DNA of 64,000 bases from Dimorphilus gyrociliatus (Eukaryota > Annelida > Polychaeta > Dinophilidae), in the NCBI GenBank assembly GCA_904063045.1, contig CAJFCJ010000025.1, forward strand, positions 124,001 through 188,000, in the 5' to 3' direction. This document shows positions 42,060 to 52,321 of this stretch, in pieces. The notes beneath the pieces were generated by a model, which was not told the DNA's origin, did no database searches, and worked only from the letters and a program-made list of their open reading frames with translations. Both the position numbers and the translations under genes were made by a program. The number at the start of each line of letters is the position of its first letter. Position 1 is the stretch's first letter.

Positions 42060-44308
42060 TTAGTCATCAGCATTCCTTGAATTATAAGAAAATATTTTTA
42101 GGGTATTATCTGATGATCCACTAGCAATAGTTGTCTCAACATTCCAATCAACGCACAAAACTTTATCTTCGTGACCTTCCAAATTAAACAATTCTAGTTT
42201 TGGGCTGAAATTTAAAAGAAAATTATTGTAACTTTTATTCTACTATCCTTTATCTCATATCACTTAAGAATAGACTAATCTCTAACTATTCGAAAATAAA
42301 TAGTCAATAGATTAGTGTTTCGATACTTTGTAGTATTGTGTTTCATAACAACAATAAAAATTACCTACCTTCTCATGTCCCACATTTTTATCAAATTATC
42401 ATACGAGCCAGAAACAAAAAGATATTCATTATTCGAGCACCATGATATTGACGATACCCAACCAGTGTGAGAAGAATAAGAGTTTTGAACTTTAGTACCA
42501 TCTGCTTTCCATTAGAACACATTTAATTGTAAACATTACAAAGCAAAGCAGAAAATTACTTACCTTCTGCCCTTATATCATAAAGTCGTATATGTCTATC
42601 GGCAGATGCTGTTAATATTTGCCACTGATTAATTTTAGATATAGAAAAATCAAAAATGGCTTTCGTTGAGTTTAAATTTCTTTTTTCGGACGCTTTCTCA
42701 AGATCCCAAAACTTTAGCATATGATCCCATGAAGAAGTGATAATTTGGGAATCCTCGTTCCAAGTACAACGAGAAATGCCTTCCGCATGTCCTGCTAATG
42801 TCATCATTGGTAACTGGAATAAAAAAAATGTGTGCTAAAAATAAATTTGACCTCTGAGATTTAAGAAAAGCAAACCCTAGTTGGTAGTTTATTTTCTACT
42901 TTCTTTTTTTTTGAAGGCTCATCATCTTCGTCGTTTGTACTTTCGATTTCTTTAACTGCTGACCAAATTTTGAGCAAATTGTCCCACGAACCTGAACAAA
43001 ACTGTAAGAAAAATAAAATACTTGCAATTATCAAACACAAATACTCCTGTCAAAAAAGTAAATAATCTGTAAATGTAAAGCCTATATGTACAAAATATTG
43101 AAAATTATTAGTCATATATAATTCTACAGTTATGCAAATGCGTCAGTAGCAAAAAATTACTTTATCTCCAGTTGGGTTACTGTCAACAGTGTCTACGCTA
43201 GCAGCGTGTCCCTTACAAACGCCTAAACAAGCTAGGGTTTTATCTTCTATCCGCCATAGTAAAGCAGTCTCATCATGTGAACCACTAACAAACAATTTGT
43301 CGTTTATCCAACTTATACTCTTAACAGGAGCTATATGTCTCGAAGAGGAGAATAATCGTTTTTTTGTATCAATATCCCAAACATGGACTGAATTGTCGTA
43401 ACAACCGCTAACAATCCTGTTTTGAAAAAAATTTACAACTTATTTTTATCAAGTAATTAAAAATAAATAATACGTAACAGTTTAAAGATAAGATCAATTA
43501 AAATGTATATCTATTTAATTTATAATTTTTGCTTATAATTAGAAAAAAACATTCGGGTTTAAGTTGTTTTTTTATGGCTTCTAACGCGGTCTCGTTTCTA
43601 ATTATAGCTGGCCAGGTATTATTCATCTCGTCTTTAACATTAAGAACTTAATATTTTAATAATATTAATAATTACAAGTTATTTCGGCAATTAATACAGG
43701 ATACCCAATCATTATGTTGTAAACTATCCTCTGGAGATGGAGCAGCTGTACTTTCAATGTACTCGATTTCAATTACACCTTCCTAAAGTGGAATAAACAA
43801 AAGATATATATAGAATGGTTTAATTTATTTATACTTACACGAGAAAGACCTCGGGTTTGAATAACCGTGGCTAAATTTGATCGAAATATTTCTCCATTGA
43901 TTAAAAAATCAAAGTTGACGGAACTTTTAGCTTCTGATTTCACATAGAAAAAAGATGTATAAATATATCGTCAGTTACACAAAATGAAAACATTATTTTA
44001 GCTAATTAGCAAATTATTACCAAGTAAATTTCTAACTAATTCATTTAATTCGTCCTCTCCAAACTTATCAGGTAAGGAAACTGATGAATCTGGTACAGAA
44101 TATCTGCAATTATGGAATAAATTTGAAGGTACTATATTATCGTTCAAACCATTAGTAAATCTTAGTCTTATTTCACAAAAGTATGAAAAATTGCTAAGAT
44201 ATTATATTCAAAAAGTCAAAATCAGCTTAAATCCTTAGATTGAAAACAAATTACTCACTGTAGCTGCTTTGTAAACAGTTTTATTTCCACGTGACTATCG
44301 TCCGCCAT
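42060..44308 (-). CDS. WDR12: Ribosome biogenesis protein WDR12 (Ytm1)
   Basis: Nucleolar WD40 protein of the PeBoW complex (PES1-BOP1-WDR12), needed to mature 28S/5.8S rRNA and the 60S subunit. Nine exons (44308-44259, 44103-44021, 43933-43839, 43782-43676, 43416-43161, 43001-42876, 42813-42564, 42501-42369, 42204-42060) join in phase to 414 residues, the normal length. An N-terminal NLE-like ubiquitin fold (VEIKLFTKQLQYSVPDSS, FDFLINGE, EIEYIES) is followed by about seven WD repeats, for example HNDWVS, SGCYDNSVHVWDIDT, KFCSGSWDNLLKIWS, SSWDHMLKFWDLE, TASADRHIRLYDIR, SHTGWVSSISW and EGHEDKVLCVDW. The acidic-basic insert (DEDDEPSKKKK) after repeat 3 is also found in human WDR12. Head-to-head with MRPL13. 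Confidence 0.96.
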
Positions 44309-44446
44309 TTCAGCTTCTTTGGATAAACTGGTAATGCATGAATTTGCTTTAAGGAAGCATTGACCTTGAACTTAGGAAAAGCAACGAGGATCGCCGATAC
44401 TATATACTGTATATACATCTAATTGACGATATATTTTCTTTAGAAT
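44309..44446. promoter_or_regulatory. Shared promoter region of WDR12 and MRPL13
   Basis: Only 138 bp between the divergent start codons of two ribosome-related genes, so a bidirectional promoter is likely. It contains an exact copy of the recurrent 15-bp element TATATACTGTATATA at 44401-44415, 32 bases before the MRPL13 ATG. Confidence 0.5.
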
Positions 44447-45288
44447 ATGGCACATTACCGTGTCCAAGTAAGAACGCTTCGCTCTATCTTTAATTCTTTC
44501 AATCGTACTATTTTTAGAAATATTTGTAAACTTTTTTTAATTATCACTCACTTAACAGCAATGGTCAACCTTTGCTAGAACTTGGTGGCTATTTGACGCT
44601 AGATGGCAATGCCCTTGGATATCAGCCCGCACCATTATACCATATTTGCAAGGCACGAAAAAACCGATTTATCATCCATTAAGTTAGTATCCTTGGACAT
44701 AGTCCTATATCTACTACGAAAAGCATGTGCTTAATTTAGAACTTGTCCTTGTATTTAGATTTTCAGTGCAATAATTAAGCTGTTTTGCATTTTACTTTCT
44801 AGGTGATACAGGAGATCATGTAATTGTTATTAATACACGTTTAATTGCGATGAAGAACGAAAGATGGATAACTTTTAAGCATATACACGATTCAAGGTAG
44901 AGAAGTTAAATTTCTATGTGTAAATTTACCTTAGTACGTTTTTTCAAGGTATCGACCAAAGGGAGTCATTGAAAAACGTGCTTGGCAAATACACGCAGAA
45001 GAACCAACTAAAATTTTCGAAAAAGCTGTATATTATTCAATGGATAAAAATTTATTACGAAGAAACCTTATGGCAAGACTACATTTATTCCCGGATGAAA
45101 GTGTTCCAGAAGATTTATTAAAAAATGTTAGCGATTGCATCAGACAGCCTATGTTAGCACCAAAGAGATTGGATGAATATACAGAAGAAGATAGGCGAAA
45201 CTTTCCCAAACTGTTCGATTGGCCGAAGGATTTTGTTTTGGATGATGGTTTTAGGACAAAAAAACAAATTGAATTTCAAGAACCTTAA
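44447..45288 (+). CDS. MRPL13: Mitochondrial ribosomal protein L13 (uL13m)
   Basis: Large-subunit protein of the mitochondrial ribosome. Four exons (44447-44467, 44559-44682, 44803-44896, 44949-45288) join in phase to 192 residues, close to the family's 178. Matching blocks: QQWSTFARTWWLFDARWQ, GTKKPIYHPL, GDHVIVINTRLIA, MDKNLLRRNLMARLHLFPD, PEDLLKN and KRLDEYTEEDRRNFPKL. The first exon codes for only seven residues, as expected for a family in which the presequence is not cleaved. Divergent from WDR12 with 138 bp between starts. Confidence 0.94.
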
Positions 45289-47338
45289 TAGTTCATATAT
45301 TTGTATAATTTCATTAAAGACAACAAACTAAGCAATACATTAAATTTATTACTAATAATGTATTAAGCACTTTTGAAGTGATCTTTTTTATTAACAGTAC
45401 ATCTTCTCCCTCTCAATTTATCTTAAGTGCCTTTCTCGGTAATTTTTATGATATACTCATTATCGTTCCTGAATGATTTTATTTTCTATTATATGGAAGG
45501 AATTTAGTAATTAGGTGGGCAGCTGGTCTCCTGAAAGGGTTTTATATCCAGATTTAGCTACTCTTTCTTAAAGTAACAAGCAGATTCGTTTAACTACCAT
45601 ACTTTTAGGCTTATTACTTTATAATGCATTTAGATTATTACATATTGATTCACTAATTGAATTCTAAATCTCGGACTGTTTAATGTACTTAAGAACTGTC
45701 ATCGCTACCCTTTTAAGAGTTAGACTAAATGCTTGATAATTTCAATTGTAGTTAATAGTTTCAGTAGCTAAGCCTAAAACTATGTGTTTGTTATAAAGTG
45801 AAAAGATTAGAAGATAGAAAGAATTTAGATTGTTTGATGATTAATTCTAACAACATTAGTCATAGAATATTACTTTTTTTTGGTTTTATAAAAGCTACTC
45901 TTAAGGGAATCTTTCCATAGACAAATAAAACTCGAAGGATCTTTTCTATTTTTAACACTTCGATGATAAATTCTTTACAATAGCTTTATTAATAATAGTT
46001 TAATATACGTCATTTGGAAGCTTTTACCTTTTGCTTTTAGCACTTTATCGCCGGAATTCCGTTTAGTTTATTCTTTATGGAGTGTTGTCAAAAATTTAGA
46101 TGAGTTTCAATAATGTTTTTTTTAGATAAAATAGAGAATAATTGCATATTCTCAATTATAAAACGTCTGTTTTAAACAAAATCGAGTTTAATATTACCAA
46201 GTTTATTAAGGTATATTCCATACCGACTAATTTGGCCTATATAAGCAATATTGAATGTTAATTGAAAGAAGGAATTATTTTGTACTTTTTTTTAATAGTT
46301 ATAAAAAGTACATATCTATTCTAAGTTCATACTATTTTCTCCTTTGATGATGATGTCATATACTTAATAGAAGACATTCTTTGGATAGTATTCTCTTTTA
46401 AAAATCTGGGAGTATTTTCAATGCCAAGGATCCTATACTTTACAGGGCATCCATTTTAGATTTTTAAAAGAATAACAAAGAGCTTATCTTCGTTCGAAAA
46501 GATTTAAATAAGCCACAGACTATTCTTATATATAACCCATATATTAAAAGTTTTTAAAGAAGATGTAAGAAAATTTTTAAATTGCTAGTTCAAATAACGT
46601 TTCTTTAAAAAATTCAGTTCTGATGTTTTAAAGAAATATCAACGCTTGTGTCTTCTTTTTGAAGAATAAAATTTCGAAATGTATACCAGTTTTTATTAGC
46701 GCGAAATTTGGCAAACGTATCCCGCGAATGGCATAATAGGAAGAGGTGAAATACACTTTAAGGTTAGTAAATCTTAGTAATCAATTATTTTCCATATCCG
46801 TCTTACAGTAAATTATTATGTAAATTAATTGCGACCATCTTCATGTTGTTAAAATCACCATAATAGTTGTTTTTAGTTACATTTCATTATAACTCTTTTT
46901 TCTGAATTTTTAGTATATTATCGCTCAATATGAATCTTCACAATTTCTACTCCGCTTGCTTCATTTTTTAAAATTTTGTTAACGATATATCAAACTATTG
47001 TGAAGAGTTGCACTAATAGGGCTCAAGTTTTTTTTTACAAAGTCAGGTTTTACTCAAATATTTTCCCACTTTCCAGCTAATCATTGATTTGTACTTATTT
47101 GAGTAGTATTTAATAGAGTAGTGCATAAAAACATCCAATACTAGTCTTATAACAAATCAGTTATCTGTTTACTTCAGTTTATATTGGAAAACCGTCGATA
47201 ATCAAATTCAGAGGGTACATTCGAGGTTTTCAAATATGGATGCAATGGTAGTTTCTTAAACTATCCGTTGATTCGTTTTAAACACTAAATATCGGAAACC
47301 GTCAATTCTAGTTTTAAATTTTTTGATTCGATCCTTAG
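45289..47338. other. Intergenic region between MRPL13 and SMC6
   Basis: 2.05 kb without a convincing gene. Two open stretches were noted: a short exon-like frame after an AG at about 45525 and one at about 46340-46470, neither with matching partners. GC-containing patches near 46697-46735 include GCGCGAAA, an E2F-like core, about 640 bp before SMC6. The SMC6 promoter should be in the right part. Confidence 0.45.
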
Positions 47339-50300
47339 ATGCCTAAAAGACAGCGTGTAGAAGTGGATTCGTCTTCCGATGCTGAAGAAAGACCCAAGAG
47401 ACATCGACTAGAGGTAAAGATAAATTAAACTGATATTTTTTTAATACAGCATAACTGCACATGTTTTTTATCAGAGTACTTCTAAAGCTACCCGTAGTGG
47501 GATTATTAATTCGATTGCGATTAAGAACTTCATGTGCCATGACAATTTCGCCATTAACAACTTCAGTGATAGTGTCAATTTTATAGTTGGAAGAAACGGT
47601 AGTGGTAAATCTGCTATCATTACGGCGTTAGTAGTTGGATTGGGCGGTAAAGCTAATGCTACTAATAGGGGAAACAGTGTTAAATCTTTAGTTAAAACAG
47701 GAAAACAGTTAGTTGCAATTTTCTTATTTTTTGAGAGTGAATGTTAAATTTCTTGAACGTTTAACAGACAAGCCAAAGTTGAAATATCGCTAGCAAATTG
47801 TGGTCCTAATGCGTATTGCCCTGACACTTACGGGGAAGAAATTATTGTTGAACGGATAATTTCGTGTAAAGGTGGTGGAAGCTACAAACTAATGAATAGT
47901 GATCGTTAGTATTATATTCTCTCATTTAATGTAATGCCACATTTTTCATTCAAATTACAGGTCAGTTAGTATCGAAGAAAAGAGATGAACTAGAAAAAAT
48001 ATTATTTAAATTTAGGGTCCTTGTAGAAAATCCTCTAGTGGTCTTGAATCAAGATGCATCTCGAAATTTTTTGCATTCAAGTCATCCTGCAGATCGTTAT
48101 AGGGTAGATCTTGTACTCTAAAATTACTCTAATAATTACACTGTTCATGATATAGTTATTCTACAAAGCCTCCTTACTTGAATCAATTGAAGAGCACTAT
48201 GAAAAAGCTGAGGAGTGGATACGAAAATCCAGAAAAACTCAAGATGAGAAAACTGAAGTAGATATTTACTCTTTTTTTATTTTATATCCTGCAATCTTTG
48301 TAATTCCGGTTATTAGTTTTTTCAAGAGCTTGCAAAAAAATTAGATGTGGCAACCACGAAATGGGAAGCTGTTAGTTCAATTGATAGTAAGTTCTTTTTT
48401 CTGTGAAGATATATTTTAAATGAAAAAATTTTGTTAGATTTGAAGGCTACAGAATTTGAATTAAAGAGAAAACTTGCTTGGTCACATGTTCACTCAAGAG
48501 CACAAGTAAGAAATTTAATTTGTTTTAAATGAATTTAATTATATAAATTTATTAATAAATTATTTAAGGAAACTAATCCATGGAGGAAGCAAATTGAGAA
48601 AGACGAAATTGCTTTGGAAAAGTTAGAAAAAAGAGAAAAGAGCTCAAAGGTAAATATGTCAACATATTTATCATCTCTATTTTTTATGAACATATGTTCC
48701 AGAAAGTAATAGCGGATGCTCTAGCCAAAAGAAATAATATAATGAAGGAAATGGAGGACCATTCTCGACAGATGACAAGCTGTCGACAAGAAAGAGATTT
48801 ACAACGAAATAAGGTAATGGAAAAACGAAGAGAAGCGAAACAAGTAGAAAGAGAACTGAGAGAAGCTGAAAAGCTGGAAAATGAAGCAAAGTTAGAATAT
48901 CGAGCTTTCAGGGGACAGAAGGAGAAAATTATGCAAGAGTTTGTTTTTAAAATAATTTAGGTTCTCGTTTAATAATTTCTCTTCCTAGGAGCGAAAGAAA
49001 TGTTGAAGGAGAGAAAAAGGCTCGAATGGATAAAATTGCTGAGTTGGAAGAGCAAAAAGAAAAACTTAATAGTGAGTTAAAGATAAGACAAAATGACAAT
49101 GAACAGTTTAGAAATGCTGTTGAAAAATGCCGTGAATTAGTTGCTCAACGGAGAATGGATGAGAATGCTGTAAAGTCTGAAATAACAACCCTGCATAATC
49201 GAATGAAAGATTTAAAATCCTCTGGTTCAAATTCAATTCAAAGATACGGATCGAATATTAGAGATCTTGTTATTGAAATTGATCGTTTGAATAATCTGGG
49301 AAAATTCACTCGAAAGCCACTTGGCCCTTTAGGTTCTTATATTTCATTGCCAGATATGAAGTATGCACTTGCCATTGAAAATTGCCTTGGAGGATTGTTG
49401 AGAGCTTTCGTTTGTAATAGTCATCAAGATGAGGTTTTAGTCCACAGACTGATGAAAAAGCATAATGTTAAAACAATGGTGATCACTGGAAAATTTCTGG
49501 TATTTGTTTTGGTTGTTATTTTTTTTCGACGAAAATTAATAATTTTCTTTTTTTGTTGTAGAGCCAAGTTCATGATGTCAGTAGAAATGTAAGTATTCTT
49601 TTAATGTTGAACATTAGACATTAAAGAGTTATTTGTTCTTAAATTTTAGAAACCTTCTTCGCCTTATCCAACCGTTTATGACGTTATCGAGTGCAAAGAA
49701 CCCGTAGTCATGAATTGTTTCATCGATCAGAGTCGTATTGAGTCAGTTATCTTGATTGAAACAAATGAGGAAGCTAGAAATTACATGAAGAGACCCAATC
49801 GGGGTGTACTTGTGGGATATTCTTGCCAAAGTGGGGATCAACTGTATCCTTCTCCTAACTATAAATATTATGCAAATAGAAATGAAAATGTCCATTTTCT
49901 TGTAAAGGATGTTTCAACTCTAATTCAACAAACTGAACAAGATATAAATCGATTTACCAGGAAATACGAACAAATAAGAAGAGAGCGGATTATGAAGGAT
50001 GAGGAACTCAAAAAACAGCAATCAGAACTGGAAAAAGCAAGAAAGCAGCAGGATGAAACTCAAAAATATTTGAGACGTTGTCAAAATTCCCTGAACGAAC
50101 TAAACATGACTGAAGAGCAAGACATTCCTAATATTGATGAAATTGAAGCAGCTCTTACCGAAGCAGCAAAAGCTTTAGAACATTCCGCCCGAGAGAAGTC
50201 ACGTAAGCAAGAGATTTTTGACGAATTAGTTCGTCAAGAAGAGAGACTATCGAAAGTTCTTCTTGCCATGGAAGAAAAATTAAAATCTGATGGAGTCCAT

Positions 50301-51291
50301 TCAAAACAGGTAAATATGTTGGAAAAGCTATCTCCAAAGTATTATAATTTGATATTGTTTTATTGTTCATTAGAGAATACTGCAAGAACTGAGTGAGACA
50401 TACGAAAATAATGAAGATCAAGTTAAAAAAATTCAGGGACTTTTAAAGGAGAAGAAAAAGGATATTGACAATTGTAAAAAGCAGATCAAGAATATAGAAA
50501 ATGAAGTGGACGTAAGTTGAACTTTTTTTAAACTGTTCCTTGTTTGATTATTTGTAATTAAAAAAGAATATAAGTTGGTCTTTTTTTAGCAAATGAGGCG
50601 ACAAACCTTAGAAGTTTTTGAAGGAGAAGAAATTGAAACCAGAAGGAAGCCGTCAGACATAGAGGAAGAGATAAAAAAAACAGCAAAGAAAATTGACTTG
50701 ATTGAAAAGGAGCACGGGAATAGAAATATGGTTGAAAAAGAATATTTTAGACTTAAGAAAAAGTATGAGAAAATTAAAACAGAGCTTTCAGAATTGGACT
50801 TAACCCTTAAATCACTCAGTAATGGAGTAGAAATTGGGAAAATAGCAATAAATAATGGACAATTGAGAGCGTCAACAGTCTGCAAGAATGCATTTTTAGA
50901 GATGTCTCACAAACGTTTCAAAGACCCGAATATCACAATTGACCATTCGAATAAAACTATTGAAATATTTGTGGATGGTAAACCAGTTCGAAGTATGTCC
51001 GGAGGAGAAAGATCTTTTACAACTGTCTGCTTTGCGATAGGTCTGTGGGAAATAGTTCAATCTCCATTTCGTTGTTTAGACGAATTTGATGTATTTATGG
51101 ATATGATAAACAGAAAGACATCATTACAACTGCTTTTAGATGCTTATAAAAGAAAACCGTGCCAGTATATATTTTTAACACCATTAGCCGTTCAGGAGAT
51201 TTTGCCCAATGGCTTTCAGCCTAAAGTATATGAGATGAAAGCACCCGAAAGGGGTCATGACGATGACGATAAAGAAAATCGAGAAAATTAA
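47339..51291 (+). CDS. SMC6: Structural maintenance of chromosomes protein 6
   Basis: ATPase subunit of the nuclear SMC5/6 complex, which acts in recombination repair, replication stress and silencing of extrachromosomal DNA. Fourteen exons join in phase to 1056 residues, including a 27-bp exon at 49562-49588. Head: KNFMCHDNF, Walker A GRNGSGKSA with Lys70, GLGGKANATNRG. Two long coiled coils flank the hinge (KFTRKPLGPLGSYISLPDM, CLGGLLRAFVC). Tail: FKDPNITIDHSNKTI, signature MSGGERSFTTVCF, and Walker B RCLDEFDVFMDM with the LDEFDV form that separates SMC6 from other SMCs. The charged C-terminal end (DDDDKENREN) is longer than usual. Most introns are 50-100 bp. The ATPase residues are all present. 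Confidence 0.96.
49562..49588 (+). other. 27-bp microexon of SMC6
   Basis: A phase-0 exon coding nine residues (SQVHDVSRN) between introns 49500-49561 and 49589-49649, in the hinge region. Both flanks have proper AG and GT signals, and the reading frame continues only if it is included or cleanly skipped. Confidence 0.7.
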
Positions 51292-51703
51292 AAAGAAAAC
51301 CAATATACAAAGCAGCAGTTTAAAGTTGATGATTGCATGCGTTCATTCATATGTAAACAGTACATATCATTCTTTTCATTAGGATATTTGTTTATTGATT
51401 GATGCGATGTTACACATTTTTCATTTCCAAATTTGTTATATTAGTTAATTATTTTTTTAAGATCGACGTTTTGAGAATCTGATAAAGGCTAGATAATTGA
51501 TAACTCCCAAATAAATTATTAGTTTGATTGACAAATGGAGGAAAAAGGAATAAATGACCAACTTGAATTGTTTTTTATATAAATATTAATATCAATATGC
51601 CAACAACTGTATAAATCATAAGTGGGTATTGGATATTGATGGAATGCTCTCATTCCAGTATTGGCATGTCAAATGATTAGTGCCATTTTTATCAATTTCT
51701 TTC
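51292..51703. other. Tail-to-tail gap between SMC6 and small unknown gene
   Basis: 412 bp of 3' flanks. It contains the SMC6 poly(A) signal at 51510; no coding signal. Confidence 0.55.
51510..51515 (+). terminator. Poly(A) signal of SMC6
   Basis: AATAAA about 220 bases after the SMC6 stop codon, in sense orientation. Confidence 0.45.
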
Positions 51704-52161
51704 TTACATCTTGCTGAGTGGTTTATTTTTCGCTTTTTTTCTCTTAATCCTCTAGATGGACAAAAAAAATATAACCATGTATTATAAAGCTTTCAGGAAG
51801 AAAGAGTCGTAAGTACCTTAAATAAAAGTCTATTCCTAAGGGAATTCACTTCTTCTTCAATTCTCTTGTTCCCTAAATCGTCTTCATCCGGGAGGGATAT
51901 TGTTGCATTCACATTGGGTATACCTTTAAGTAGGTTTAATCTTTCCGTCTCCGCCTTTTCAAACGCAATTTTTGACGCTAAGTCAAATAAACGATTCTTA
52001 AATGCCGAAAAATCGGACGTTTCCGTGTCAGAAACGGCCATAGACGTAACAGACTTCCAATTAAGCTTATTTTTTGTCTGATTTATAGCAGAGTTCTCAT
52101 TGATGAAACTATGATTTTTCTCGAAGAAATTATCATTATCATACAGATATTTAACTAACAT
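51704..52161 (-). CDS. Small hypothetical protein with basic C-terminus
   Basis: Not recognised. Two exons (52161-51817, 51751-51704) join in phase to about 130 residues; the acceptor follows a strong T-rich tract (tttttttgtccatctag). Unspliced, the frame would read on to a stop at 51793, giving a similar protein without the basic end. Start chosen at the first ATG; a TTG four codons upstream is not needed. Composition: Asn-rich N-terminus, a Ser/Thr segment (VSDTETSDFSAF), a helical charged middle (FDLASKIAFEKAETERLNL), an acidic motif (LPDEDD) and a lysine-rich tail (RIKRKKAKNKPLSKM) that looks like a nuclear or nucleolar signal. It lies 160 bp downstream of the coiled-coil gene on the same strand, with a CRE in between. 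Confidence 0.6.
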
Positions 52162-52216
52162 TTTATTGGTCAATATCTCAAAATATTATAGGTTATTCTA
52201 ATTATTTAAATAGATA

Positions 52217-52224
52217 TGACGTCA
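52217..52224. promoter_or_regulatory. CRE palindrome TGACGTCA
   Basis: Perfect cAMP-response element 56 bp upstream of the start codon of the small minus-strand gene, in the 160-bp gap after the coiled-coil gene. Function is inference from the motif and position. Confidence 0.4.
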
Positions 52225-52321
52225 GTCCCTTTACTATAATAGAACATTGAGTTAGAGAGTGTATTGAAATTTAAGAAATAGAGAGAGAAGATAGATTTCC
52301 TTTAAATTGTTACAGCTAATT

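Noticed and set aside
45525-45585. Exon-like stretch after an AG, reading VGSWSPERVLYPDLATLS then stop
   Set aside because: Recalls ligand-binding segments of ionotropic glutamate receptors, but it is a single 19-codon piece with no partner exons nearby.
46340-46475. Open frame of about 44 codons upstream of SMC6
   Set aside because: Length is expected by chance in this composition and no splice chain or motif supports it.
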